Shown here piece after piece: positions 10,286 to 20,314 of a stretch of DNA of 64,000 nucleotides. A program made the translations under genes and the position numbers. Location of the stretch: assembly GCA_029964075.1 (NCBI GenBank), contig CM057135.1, positions 7,549,001 through 7,613,000 on the forward strand, in the 5' to 3' direction. The notes beneath the pieces are model-generated. The model did no database searches, had not been told where the DNA came from, and saw only the letters and a program-made list of their open reading frames with translations. Origin of the DNA: Patiria pectinifera. Its lineage: Eukaryota; Echinodermata; Asteroidea; Valvatida; Asterinidae. Each line of letters begins with the position of its first letter. Within the stretch, counting starts at the first letter, position 1.

Positions 10286-10470
10286 AATGGAGGAGAGACT
10301 CACCCTGTATAATTGTACCTTGTATTGCAATCTAACCACCCTTTGAAGCTAATGGAATAGTTCTCATTAGGTATTCAAAGTTCGAAGAATAGCGCTCTAT
10401 TCAAACTTGAAGAATAGCTTGCTATGTGCATGTGTACCCCTCGCTCGAGTGCTGGATCGTCTTTTTGAAG
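10286..10470. repeat. DIRS 1 left inverted terminal repeat
   Basis: Contains TATAATTGTACCTTGTATTG, GTATTCAAAGTTCGAAGAAT and CACTCGAGCGAGGGGTACACATGC on the opposite strand; matches 14665-14840 inverted. Confidence 0.85.
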
Positions 10471-10572
10471 CTTGAGGAGCAATGATGACTGGCGGAGGCG
10501 ACCTGTGACCTGATTTAGTTCTCGGGCGGGAGTCAAGGTCAAAGTGCCTGTAAAAATGCACACAAAACATAA

Positions 10573-10692
10573 AAAGGGAGGGAGACTGAGTCTCTCCTCC
10601 ACTGTCTTATATAATTCCAATTATATTGCAGGTAAGTACTTTACATAATTGGGGAATTACATTACGCCAATTCCGGAGAGACTCACGCTGTA
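10573..10692. repeat. DIRS 1 internal complementary region
   Basis: Bases 10573-10660 are the inverse of 10231-10312 (left outer end, around GTAAGTACTTTACATAATTG). Bases 10660-10692 are the inverse of 14818-14846 (right outer end, ACGCCAATTCCGGAGAGACT). In DIRS elements this region templates joining of the ends into a circle. Confidence 0.85.
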
Positions 10693-10696
10693 TACT

Positions 10697-11792
10697 TCAA
10701 AGCCGGTCATCAAGGTGCCGATGCCAGAACTGCTTGACCAAACTCCATCTGAGATGATCTTCGTTGTAGAAGTTGGCAAAAGTAGTCACGAATGACCAGT
10801 CTGCCGTTTTCAGGATGTCTTGAGTTGTTACCCCTGCACTTGCAGCTGCTGAGGTAGATGCACCCCTAGTTGAATGGGCCTTGAAACACGAAGTATCAAC
10901 GCCAGCTTCTTTGAGTACATCTTTTAACCATCTGGAGACTGTGGATGACACTACCGGGTGGTAGGGTTTGGAGTGTGACAGCAGGAGCTGAGTCATGCTA
11001 GAGTTCCCATTTGTTCTAATATGAGAAGTCCTGTTGAGGTATTCCTGCAAAGTGCGTACTGGGCAAAGGTTTCTGTTAGCTTGAAAGCGAGCAATTTCTA
11101 TATCGTGGAAGGGTTTGTTAACTGACACACGTTTAGAAGGTTTTACCAACCAAAATGAAAACTGCCATCTGAGGACCTTGACATATGATTGATATCGATA
11201 GCTGTGAGTGACGAACAGCGACTAGCTGTAACTAGTGCAATTAGCATAGTTAATTTAAGAGTTAACTGTCTGATAGATAATCTACGATTGTCAGGTAAAG
11301 ACTTGAAATAAGTCATCACAGTTGCCACAAGACGTGGGCTGAGGAAATTGCCGATCTGTATACTTTGATAGTTCTGTATAGCAACCCTGAATCTAACAAA
11401 TCTTGAAGAAAGGATAAACATACCGCTATAGGTGCTCGAACAGGATCTGCTTGCCTCTGAAGACACCAGCTGGCCCATCGATTCCAAGCTGAATCATACT
11501 GCTTCTTGGACTTGTCCCTCCATGATGACATGACTGTGAAGGACACTGACTGAGAAATTCCCTCTGAGCGAAGGTTTTCCCTGACAGCTTCCACGCGGCT
11601 AACAACATTAGATCTGCCAATGGATGGACAAGTGCTCGGTTGTGAGGCAATTGGAGAAGATCTCTTCCCCTGGGTAGAATGACGGGATTTTGAACGGCCA
11701 TCTCCAGAAGTCTGGGTTACCAGATCTGCGTGCGCCAGACGGGGGCGATGAGCACAATCGTGGCCTGTTCCTCGCTGATCTTGCTCAAACAC
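10697..11792 (-). pseudogene. DIRS 1 tyrosine recombinase, frameshifted
   Basis: Three frames carry consecutive parts: N-terminal SAM-like part (KKQYDSAWNRWASWCLQRQ, about 11520-11460), middle with the first catalytic arginine block (LVTASRCSSLTAID, about 11240-11190), and the C-terminal part with FKAHSTRGAS (H-x-x-R), a tryptophan box (KTADWS) and FANFYN holding the tyrosine (10890-10760). These are the R-H-R-Y residues of tyrosine recombinases, which insert the circular cDNA. Two frameshifts split it. Confidence 0.85.
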
Positions 11793-11861
11793 CTGGGCAG
11801 AAGCGCAAAGGGAGGAAAAGCATAACCCTTTATCTCCCTCCAGTTCAGAAGTTTCAGAAGT

Positions 11862-13019
11862 TCAGAAACCTAGTCTGTTCATAATCCTGCGAAATATCCG
11901 AACGTTTAGCTGCCATTTCGACCGATCGTTGAACACACGGGATAGGTTGTCCGCTGTGACATTCATCGAGCCTGGCAGGCGTTCTGCCGTCAAGATGAGA
12001 CTTCTTTGGAGACACCATAACCAAATCTTGAGTGCAAGTTGAACAAGACTTACGGAGCGTGTTCCACCCTTGTGGTTTATGTAAGAAATCGCCGTAGAGT
12101 TGTCCATCTGTAGCCGAACATGCACATTTTGACGGTCCTTTAGTAGCGTTCTGAGTGCATAAAAGGCTGCCAACAGTTCGAGATAATTGATGTGATTTAT
12201 CTTTTCCTGCGGTGTCCAGCGACCCCCGACTCGTTGATTTCCCAGGCAGGCTCCCCAACCGCTCAATGACGCGTCTGTTTGGATAGTTAGATCTGGAGTC
12301 TGCAGAACGATCCCCCGACCGTTCCATGCCTGTAGGTATTGAGTCCATGTCCGGAGCTCGTCCCTTGCCTCTTTGGACAAGGTGACCTCTGTCTCGTAGT
12401 TGTAGTGTTCCCGCAGGGACGCTATCTTTTCCAACTGAAGGTGCCGGTAGAATAACGGGGCTGGGAATACTGCTTGTATGGTTGTTGGAATCAGATTGGA
12501 TTTCTCCGTGCTCACGATAAATCCCAAGTCCTGGAGCAAGTTCACGGCAAGATTGGTACTGTTCAAACAATCCCGGGTTGAAGTTCCCATGATTAAGATG
12601 TCGTCCAGATAAAAGACGCAACGAATCCCTTTTTCCCGGAGTGACGATGCAACTGGTTTCAGGATTTTGGTAAATGTTCTCGGTGCACTGCACAGGCCAA
12701 AGGGCATGCATGAAAACTGGTAAAGAAACTGACCTTTAAGTAGCTGTACAACAGTTATCGCTCCTTTCTCCAGCATCTTCTGCACCTCTACATCAAAAAT
12801 ACTCGCGTGATGACGAGATTGGGCTCGTGTAATGGGGACTTTACTCTGAAAGGGCTCTGACAAAAATTCCAAGCGGTAGCCTGAAATGGAATCAATGATC
12901 CATGGGTCATGTGTAACAAGTAACCAATGGTGCTGGAAGTGTTGAAGACGACCTGCGAGAAGTAGATTTGCAGAAGATGCTGGGGAACTGGCTGGGGAAC
13001 TGACTGGCAAATTAAACAC
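11862..13019 (-). pseudogene. DIRS 1 reverse transcriptase and RNase H, RT core deleted in frame
   Basis: Frame of 385 residues. It shows ASIFDVEVQKMLEKGAI, then jumps directly to QFLYQFSCMPFGLCSAP, followed by CVFYLDDILIMG (catalytic YLDD) and RNase H (LTIQTDASLSGWGA, YLELLAAFYAL, VRLQMDNSTA). DIRS RTs have about 80 residues between the two first blocks, including the PKKDG and DLKDAY motifs with the first catalytic aspartate. Their absence, in frame at about 12735-12757, means a dead polymerase in an otherwise open reading frame. The N-terminal residues VSSPASSPASSANL look like local expansion. Confidence 0.88.
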
Positions 13020-13201
13020 AGTTAGTTTTTTGAGGATGCGTTGTCTGAAGCATTAAGCTGCTTACCCGCTCTTCCTCAGTTTGAAGACGACTTGTAAGAT
13101 TGTCGACCAGCAAACCCCTTGTATGTCGGCTTGTAGGGTGTCGAAAATCGGCGGTTTCTTGACGCTCTATACACAGCTTGGTAAGGCGAGAAGCGCTTCT
13201 C

Positions 13202-14571
13202 TTAGGAGGAATTTGTAGGATGGCTCTTACCACTGGTAACTTTCGCGGCTAGCTTATTGGCTTTCTCCGTCTCCTCGATATCTTTGATCAACGAAGAACC
13301 GAAGAGATCCCCCATGGAAGGTTGGTTCCGCTTAAGGGCGTCGAATTTCTTATCAACGATGTCATCAAAGGCACATTGGCGGGTTGTTGCGAGGCCTTGG
13401 TTGGCAGAACCTAACAGAATTAGGCCTGAAAAAATTACGTCCATAACCATATCCTTGTTCATTTCACTGGGACCTTCGGGATCGGCAGCTGTCTCAAATA
13501 AGTGAAGAAGTGGCAAAGCTGCCTTCAGGGCGTAACCTTGAGCAGTTTTTAGTCTGTCATATTGAGCAACAATGGACGGATTTACCTGTTTAAATACTTT
13601 CTTGATACCGGCAGGCAACTCCGGAGCAGAGAAATATTTATCCTGCTCTTCGGGAACCGCAAAGGATGACAACTCCTCTGTGTGGTCTTCCGGTGAAACT
13701 TTATGAGTTCTAAGCTCTTCCCACCATTTCATCACCTCATCCGAAATGAGATTTCCTTTGTCCTTTTTGTGGGGGTTACGGAGGATCCCCTTCGAAGCAG
13801 GAAGGGAACTCGTTGAAGTTCCTGCGTTAGAAATTTCCGAGCTCTCCTCGTCGCTGATGTCACTGACGACCGTAATAACGGCGTCGGTGTGAGACAGCAC
13901 GCTACCAGCAGATGATGACTGTGCTCGTGAACCAGTAGGTGCAGTTGTCGGGACAGCGCCTGACGATTGCGGATATGCCGATTGAGGCATCTGTGGAAAC
14001 CACTGGGTAGGAAAACCCCAGGAGTTGTAGTAGCATGGCGGCATAGGTGCCGAGTTTGCAGTCGTGGGAAACCGAGAATTACCCCAGGGGCCCGGGTTCC
14101 AGGCCGGCGTGGCCGGACTGAAAAATGTCTTCGGCTGCGACCAGGCTGAAACAAACCCAGCCGGGTTTCCTGTAGGCCCGAACGACGGGCCATGGGCGGT
14201 GCCGGTACCGTATGGCGGTGCCGATGGAGTAGGCTCTGCTCTAGTTGGAGTAGGATCGGCAGCTCGTTGAGATGATACTGGTTGATGCATGTCGCTAGAC
14301 GGAGTCGACTTCGGAGCTGGACCGGAGCCTGCATTGGGTTTTGGGTATAATAACCCTCCACCCGAACTGCCATCAGCCCATAAGGTGCCGAGGCATGGCG
14401 GTCAGTCGTGGGTTTCGGGCATGACGACCCTTCACCCGGACCGCTCGGTCCTTCCTCGTCACCTATTTCTCTGGTAGCCATGGCTAGGATGTCTACAGAT
14501 GCTGGAGGCTCATCTGGGGGCCTGGAGACGGTGGCTGGAGCCGTGGAAAATTGAGGGCGACGGGTTGACAT
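13202..14571 (-). pseudogene. DIRS 1 gag-like ORF1
   Basis: Starts at ATG 14571 (MSTRRPQFSTAP...) and changes frame near 14290, where the translation MHQPVSSQRAADPTPTRAEP begins a proline-, glycine- and serine-rich stretch followed by an acidic region (VVSDISDEESSEISN) and a helical C-terminal domain (ELPAGIKKVFKQVNPSIVAQ to LEPTRQ-type helices). It sits upstream of the RT as DIRS ORF1 does. Function assumed: RNA packaging. No CCHC knuckle seen. Confidence 0.7.
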
Positions 14572-14664
14572 TTCCTACGAATCACGGTACAAATCCAACG
14601 AAAAGCACTATACGGGCGTGTATACGTATACGATGTGATCAGATTGCGACACAAAAAACAAAAG

Positions 14665-14840
14665 ACGATCCAGCACTCGAGCGAGGGGTACACATGCACA
14701 TAACAACCTATTCTTCAAGTTTGAATAGAGCGCTATTCTTCGAACTTTGAATACCTAATAAGGACTATTCCATTAGCTTCAAGGGTGGTTAGATTGCAAT
14801 ACAAGGTACAATTATACAGGGCGAGTCTCTCCGGAATTGG
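14665..14840. repeat. DIRS 1 right inverted terminal repeat
   Basis: Inverse of 10286-10470, with about ten differences and a small length change at AACAACCTATTC. Confidence 0.85.
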
Positions 14841-14970
14841 CGTAATATAATTACAGTTTAAAGCTGTTCTGTCTTTCTTAGGCCTGCAGGAAGGCACAAG
14901 GGAAAATGTGTAAGGAGCGGGAAAATCCCGAACTCACTACTTCTACAGGAAAAATGTCTAAAATGCTTAC

Positions 14971-15096
14971 ATGAGTAAGGGGGATTGGAAGCATGGGCGG
15001 TCGTACAACATTGTTGAAGTTCTTGGCTTTCTGTGCCTTGCCTCCATCGCTCTTGAATTCGGACAGGTCGCAAGCCATGTTGTCTAGGCTCCTGAG
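14971..15096 (-). CDS. RAG1L: RAG1-like gene, exon with KAKNFNNVVRPP
   Basis: Acceptor (TCAAAG) before 15096 and donor GTAAGC after 14971. It encodes LRSLDNMACDLSEFKSDGG, then KAQKAKNFNNVVRPPMLPI, then PLTH. The intron that follows contains DIRS 1, and the spliced frame continues in the 9662-9992 exon. Confidence 0.8.
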
Positions 15097-15196
15097 CTTT
15101 GAAGTAATTTAACACAGTGGTCTTTTTTATCTACATGCATATGAGCATTATTTAAGACTACTAAATTTTTACAAACAGTGTTAAGCATTTACATAC

Positions 15197-15366
15197 CTGT
15201 TGCTCCAGTGATGCCGTACATCCTGCACAGGTACTGGTAGTCACCGAAGAGAAAGACCTCGAACTTGAAATGTCTGCCAAAAGTGTAAAAGATGATTTGA
15301 TTTTCAAAAGCTGACTTCACAAGTTTGGCATTAGCCCTAACATTCCCAAATCTTCCAAAATCCTCT
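15197..15366 (-). CDS. RAG1L: RAG1-like gene, exon with HFKFEVFLFGDYQYL
   Basis: Donor GTATGT follows 15197. It encodes VRANAKLVKSAFENQ, then GRHFKFEVFLFGDYQYLCRM and YGITGATG. RAG1 has a similarly spaced block (a FKF strand, then G and an EASGS turn before a zinc pair). The zinc-pair exon expected next is not seen, so this junction is damaged or a short exon is missing. The 5' limit is approximate. Confidence 0.75.
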
Positions 15367-15492
15367 TGCAAAATGAGAGATTTTACAGGATTGAGGCTGT
15401 ATGTGCGAAATCATCCATGGAAGTTTTAGTATTTTAAGACGTGAATTAAGCAATAGGCAGCCCCACTTGAAAAGTTTCTAATTTTCTATTAC

Positions 15493-15738
15493 CTCCATGA
15501 AGACTTGATGAGCTCTGCCACATGGTTCTTGCGACGGCGAGGACCAACATCCATGTTGTGCCCAGAGTCGTCTGTCTCAAATGCACATACAACAGTGGTG
15601 TTGGTTAGTGCATTAGGGTGTTCCACATTTCCTATCTGGAACATCTGTTTGAAACTATGCCCTCTTTTGTCACCGCCCAGCTTGATCAAAATCTTGTCTT
15701 GTGGAACTACACCGTTGTGCCATGTCAATTGGCCATGT
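15493..15738 (-). CDS. RAG1L: RAG1-like gene, exon with KLGGDKRGHSFK (first catalytic Asp candidate)
   Basis: Acceptor (TTACAG) before 15738 and donor GTAATA after 15493. The frame joins cleanly to the exon at 15891. It encodes HGQLTWHNGVVPQDKILIK, then LGGDKRGHSFKQMFQIG and TVVCAFETDDSGHN. The LGGDK aspartate corresponds in position to the first catalytic acid of RAG1 (CDGMGD). Confidence 0.82.
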
Positions 15739-15890
15739 CTGTAATGAAAGAAGAGATATAAAATCATTAATAAGTGAACCCTAAATAATAGAATTAACTC
15801 TTATTTTTCTGTTTCTTTGCATTAATAAAAAACACACCACAGTAACATTATTCAGTGGCTTTAAGCATAATGATCAATATGTTGTCTTAC

Positions 15891-16105
15891 TTGTCATATC
15901 TCTTGAGCTGCTGGACAATCTGGACGGTCAGGGATTTCACCCCAACACATGGTGCTGAACGGACCACCTCCTCATTGTTGACCTCGTCATGGAATATAAA
16001 TGGTAAGGCTTCTCCGATCAAGTTGTCTCCTATAATCATCTGACCTTGAAGGCGTAAATTTCTCTCGCCTTCTGCTGTTATTCCATATTTTGTTAGCCAC
16101 ATGGA
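15891..16105 (-). CDS. RAG1L: RAG1-like gene, exon MWLTKYGI...QLKRYDK
   Basis: Donor GTAAGA follows 15891. It encodes WLTKYGITAEGERNLRLQ, then IGEALPFIFHDEVNNEEVV and LTVQIVQQLKRYDK, a helical segment at the start of the transposase core. The acceptor is not certain, so the 5' limit is approximate. Confidence 0.75.
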
Positions 16106-16183
16106 AAATATGAATTGGTTAAATGTATTTCTTGTATTTGTTTCGGGGGTGTTGGTTGGGGATAGAGTTGCGATGAGATAGGG

Positions 16184-16330
16184 TTGGTTAGCTTACAGAG
16201 GAATAAACATAGCCCGCCCTTTTTAGGAGGGGTGGGAAAGGGAGGGGGTAAGGAAATGAGCAAAACAGTTTCTTACCCTCGCCCTTCCCACCCCTCCTAA
16301 AAAGGGCAGACATTGTTTACCCCTATGTAA
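16184..16330. repeat. Foldback (palindromic) repeat, ~147 bp
   Basis: GCTTACAGAGGAATAAACA...GGGCTATGTTT-type ends and a long inner arm (GCCCTTTTTAGGAGGGGTGG against CCACCCCTCCTAAAAAGGGC) separated by about 25 bases near 16253. This would form a nearly perfect hairpin; probably a tiny MITE in the intron. Confidence 0.75.
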
Positions 16331-16596
16331 GCGGAGTGTTTTTGTTTGCTTGCAAAGAACTTAACATGCTTTTTTTAGCGGTGATGAGCAAAAATATTTG
16401 ACCAACAAACCGACTAAAATGTGGCAAGAACACTTTCTTTGTTACAAGCCGCCAAAGATTTAGAAGATAGAGAATGTGGGAAATTGAACTCCATCTGACT
16501 CTAAGTAGGGCTTTTCATAGTGGAACTATTTGAGATTTTGCAGTAATAACTATAGGTAAGATTTGAGGCTTTCCGTGATGGAGATACTAATAAAAT

Positions 16597-16787
16597 AAAG
16601 GTTTGCAAAAACACCATTTGTTAATAATTTCTCAACAAAGAGAAGGTTCTGAAAAGAACTAGAGTTATAAACTCGATGTTCCGGTCAATATGCTCTGACC
16701 GTCATCAGGAGAGACGGTCAGTGCATATTGACTGGAACGTCGAGTTTGTCGTAAATTATTCGTACAGGGTGTTTCTGCAAACCTTTC
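16597..16787. repeat. Palindromic remnant of Penelope-type termini with hammerhead-like core
   Basis: AGGTTTGCAAAAACACCATT at the left is mirrored by GGGTGTTTCTGCAAACCT at the right. The centre (16672-16748) is an imperfect palindrome around ATCAGGAGA. The left arm (TTTGC-AAACACCAT-TG-TAATAA...GAAAAGAACT) resembles the terminus of Penelope element 1 (4333-4400). On the minus strand the centre reads CTGATGA-CGGTCA...TGACCG-GAAC, a hammerhead core with a changed GAAA box. No coding sequence between the arms. Confidence 0.65.
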
Positions 16788-16987
16788 ATTTATTAGAAAT
16801 AACCATGTTGCCCAAATTATATAGCCCATGGGATGCTGGGGGTCATGGTTGGGCAAACCAAATTGTCCAATTTCCTATTGACTATTTCTGGTTTGAAATT
16901 CACATAGATCCAGCCGTTAACAATTTGTTTTACTTTGCATTATCAAAATACATATATACTCAACCTCTTTAGCTCACAACTTTTCTT

Positions 16988-17121
16988 CCAGCTCATGGAC
17001 AGGTTGGCCTTCATCGCCAAGAAGTTGCCCTCGGGAATGCAGAGTCTCTTCTTGGGGGTAGCATCTGTAGACAGGTCATGGCCTGAACCACGTTCAAGTG
17101 AACTGGCTTGCCGGAGAATCT
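16988..17121 (-). CDS. RAG1L: RAG1-like gene, exon IPEGNFLAMKANLSMSW
   Basis: Acceptor ACACAG before 17121. It encodes EILRQASSLERGSGHDLST, then DATPKKRLCIPEGNFLAMK, then ANLSMSWKK. RAG1 relatives have a similar IPPE..LAMK....LSW block just before the core. The frame does not join directly to the exon ending at 18450, so an exon is missing or an indel is present. The donor is not certain. Confidence 0.65.
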
Positions 17122-17619
17122 CTGTGTTTAATAGGAAGAGGCGTAATTATACATGTCGCCACTACATTTTAAGTTAAGTGGAATGGAGTTTGGCCGCCAC
17201 CATGCATTTAAGTTTTTATCAGACTTGTGTTTTCTTAAAAAGAAGTGTTTTTTTGGCTAGAAAAATAGCAAGGAAGAACTGGTTTTGTGCAAGCAAAATT
17301 CAGGGAACAATCTGTTGATACTAAAAACTTGTTGGAAAGTTCCAGAGTCATTCCAAGAAAGTTGCCGCCGTGAATTAGGGTTAAAACAAGGGAGGAGGAT
17401 GGGATTTGCTATCAGCATCAGCAGGGCCGTTCCTCATTCTTTTCTTTTTATGGGATGCATGATAACATTGGAGTACGAGGAGCTCTGCGAGCTGATGAAT
17501 CTTTTTAAAAACATTGTATCTGCAACCAGCAAGGGAAGATTTCCGTTTATTTAAGACTTACAAGCACTGGTATGGAACTATGGATACCTGTGTAAGTATA
17601 TGACTAAACTGCCTAGAGC

Positions 17620-18240
17620 GTATTTGTTAATTTTTTTTTTTTTTTTATACTGGATGAAGCCTTGCCGTTTTCTACATGGAAAAAAAATGATATAGCTTAC
17701 TCCCAAAGTTATCGACGTCATCTTTTATGTATTGTGTTTTTTTTGGGGGGGGGGGGCTCTTACATTTAATAGAAAAGTATGAAAATTAATAAAACTTTAG
17801 CCTGCTGCAAACTGCTTTCTGACTGGATTGACAAGAAATATACAAATCTAAAAAATTAAGCGCCCTCACATTTCCAATTGATTAAGTTCTGCTTAAGAGG
17901 CAAGAGTAGACAACTAATTAGCCAACGAACTATTCTATTGTTTGAATAAACATGTGATTTATAAATTGTCAACAACAACGATATATTTCATTTGTCAAAA
18001 GAGAGGTGAATTTTGGTTTAAAGAGCCTATTTCAAGAGGTCATTTTGTTTAAAAAAATATTGTTTGAAATAATATTTTATCCAGAAATTAAGTGGTTTTT
18101 TTTGGTTAATTTTTTTTTTCTAGGGGGTAGTAATTTATTTCTTTGATTTTTTGATTCTGGTACGTTTTGGCATTTAAATTGTGACTGTCAAAAAGAGCAG
18201 AACTGGAATTCTGCCAGAGCAAAATTTGAAGTCTGCCTAG
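17620..18240. other. Intronic DNA with homopolymers and a Penelope-type tail
   Basis: Poly-T near 17630 and poly-G near 17745. Bases 17796-17907 match 24509-24617 (GCTGCAAACTGCTT.CTGACTGGAT, AAATATA.AAATCTAAAAA), the 3' tail of Penelope element 2, in eroded form. Confidence 0.6.
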
Positions 18241-18241
18241 G

Positions 18242-18368
18242 TAAATTAATTTGGGTTAATAAAAACTGTCGTCATTGCAATAAGAAAATTGAGCATAATG
18301 GAGATGAATTCTTGTGATCATACAGTATTTATTTTATTATCAAGTTCTCCTTAACCCAAATTAATTTA
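18242..18368. repeat. 127-bp MITE-like repeat with perfect 18-bp inverted ends
   Basis: TAAATTAATTTGGGTTAA at 18242-18259 and its exact inverse at 18351-18368. The short interior has no ORF. Confidence 0.7.
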
Positions 18369-18449
18369 GTGGTTTGAACAATGACCTATTTAAACAAAGC
18401 TGTATTTTATGTATTCCTTTGTCTTTAGAAGATCATTAAATGTTTTTAC

Positions 18450-18644
18450 CTGTCCTCCGGTTTTGAAACTTGCTGTGATTCCATCATTTGAGTTTGCAAG
18501 CTTTCTCTTGAGTATGGTGGTGCCAATAGCTTCTGTCCTTGGAGTAAGGGGGTCATTGGGCTGGGAAGTGAACAGACTACACTTGTTGGTCTCTTTGAAT
18601 TGTGTTCTGATGCACTTGAAACAGAGGGCGCTAGACAGAGTGCA
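18450..18644 (-). CDS. RAG1L: RAG1-like gene, 3' half of RING exon and linker
   Basis: Right of this piece the LINE target duplication (18645-18653) begins; the exon continues at 22484. It encodes LCFKCIRTQFKETNKCSLF (second half of a RING-type zinc site), then TILKRKLANSNDGITASFK and TGGQ before donor GTAAAA. A 14-bp insertion containing CTAGCGCC and a second CTCTGT at about 18622-18635 shifts the frame. The RING histidine is not found, so the finger is broken. Confidence 0.75.
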
Positions 18645-18930
18645 CATCCTGTCGTTTTCTACTCTTCAAAAATTCAAGTTTTTCCAGTGATTTCTCCGGA
18701 TCGGACCCTCTCACAGAGCCCAACCACTGATAGTTTCGCCGGATAGAGCATATAGATGCTGCAGATGCACATTCTGGAACTGTGAGTGCCGTGATTTTGA
18801 TCGAAATTTTTATCCAGGATCTTCGATCGTTTCCCACGCTGAGGTTAGGGTTCAACGTAGCGCCGGTACCGGCTATTACGTAACTTATCTCGCCTGAACA
18901 ATAGATCACACAATAGGACGAGCCTCAAGA

Positions 18931-19470
18931 ATGCAGCCTCTCTGGTTATGGCTGACGATCGCTATCGTCAGTTCGTCATATCATGGCCACCTTGCTGACG
19001 TCGCCAACCCTGTCATCACCCAAACCAACCCAGGATTCGTTATCAAGGGGTTTTCCAAAGCCAGCACGTTATACTACAAGAACTCAATACCAACCTTCTC
19101 CGTACCCCTACTATCATGTGGTGACATTAACCGAAATCCCGGACCTGGAACAAATCGATCTGAAGCCCACGGGAAAAAAACATATCCTGCCTTTTATGCA
19201 ATATCCGCAGTATTCGCAGCAAAGGCCCTGAACTTGAAGCATTCCTCAGTTCAACTTCCCCCGACACCTTGTGTCTCACCGAAACCTGGCTATCACCTGC
19301 TGATACTGACGGAGTACTTGGCTTCCCCGACGACTACGTCATTATACGCAGGGATCGTTGCCAAGGACGCCGTGGCGGTGGTATCTTGGCAGCCGTTAAG
19401 TCATCACTGTCTCCTACCAGGCTGTGCGTCCCTGGGCATGACGACCTCGAGCTTCTGTGGGTATCCTTGA
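18931..19470 (+). CDS. LINE 5' ORF with 2A-like peptide, running into endonuclease
   Basis: Begins MQPLWLWLTIAIVSSS, a hydrophobic, signal-like start, and reaches LLSCGDINRNPGPG at about residues 60-75 (19111-19149). D-I-x-x-N-P-G-P is the 2A ribosome-skipping motif, reported at the N-terminus of some CR1-type elements; here the usual glutamate is an asparagine. Downstream this frame diverges from the endonuclease frame, so an indel lies near 19200-19270. Confidence 0.7.
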   Translation: MQPLWLWLTIAIVSSSYHGHLADVANPVITQTNPGFVIKGFSKASTLYYKNSIPTFSVPLLSCGDINRNPGPGTNRSEAHGKKTYPAFYAISAVFAAKALNLKHSSVQLPPTPCVSPKPGYHLLILTEYLASPTTTSLYAGIVAKDAVAVVSWQPLSHHCLLPGCASLGMTTSSFCGYP

Positions 19471-20314
19471 AGCTGGGCTCTGAAACTTGGCTACTTGGGC
19501 TCCTGTATCGTCCACCTTCGTCTTCGGCAGCCTTCTGGACCAAGCTAAGGAGGCCATTGAATCACACCACATAGACGGCTATGATGGATGTTTCATCATC
19601 GGTGACTTCAATGTTGACCTCTGCCCTGCACAGACATCATCTCCCCACCGAACCCGGCTTCTAGACATTGCAGATGACTTCAATCTTGAACAGCTGGTGA
19701 CGTCTGTCACGAGACCCAACCACAGCCAAAACAATTCTAGTCAGGGTTCAATCATTGACTTAGTCTTCACCAACCGTATCATTGACTTAGTCTTCACCAA
19801 CCGTGCTGACCATGTTTTCTCCGTTTCCACCGCCCCCAATCCTGTTAACTCTGATCACCTTGCAGTAAATATTATATTTCGCTCCTCTCAACCTCCCCCT
19901 CGTACTGCAGTACTACGGTCCTTTCTACAAACACAACGAGGCGATTTTGAACATTTGCGGCAGTTAATACATCTCATTCCCTGGTCTGCCTTCATTGATT
20001 CCAGAGACATCAATCAGTCTGCTGATTTCTTTCTGGTCTTATTTGATGCTGCGATCAGAGATTCCATCCCCAGGGTCACCAAGCGTAGATCCCGATGCTC
20101 GCCCTGGATCACTCCTGAACTAAAGAAACTGATCAATAGAAAGCATAAACTCTTTAACTTAGCTCGCAGATCCGGCCTCCTGATTGATTGGAATTTGTAT
20201 AAAACTGTCAGAAATAAGTTGCAAACTTCTGTTCGCAGAGCTTACTGGCTATATGTTAATAAGTTGTTTGAATCTAACGATAACAGACGTCAATTCTGGT
20301 CTTTTGTTATTTAG
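19269..20314 (+). pseudogene. LINE apurinic-like endonuclease domain
   Basis: Frame 1 gives MCLTETWLSPADTDGVLG and RRGGGILAAVKSS. After a frame change come YDGCFIIGDFNVDL (catalytic GDFN) and NSDHLAVNI (catalytic SDH), the residues that nick target DNA for target-primed reverse transcription. An internal 24-bp duplication near 19757-19804 repeats IIDLVFTNR. Confidence 0.85.

Larger units (their letters stand above)
10231..14846 (-). mobile_element. DIRS retrotransposon 1, in an intron of the RAG1-like gene
   Basis: Classic DIRS architecture on the minus strand: gag, RT/RNase H and a tyrosine recombinase between inverted terminal repeats (about 10286-10470 and 14665-14840), with an internal complementary region (10573-10692) that joins the complements of the two outer ends. 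The ends are inferred from that junction. Such elements integrate as circles by recombinase and make no target duplication. The RT has lost its central part and gag and recombinase are frameshifted, so the copy is dead. Confidence 0.9.

Noticed and set aside
16184..16330. Rho-independent-terminator-like hairpin or tRNA
   Set aside because: Arms are far too long and no cloverleaf can be drawn; best explained as a foldback repeat.
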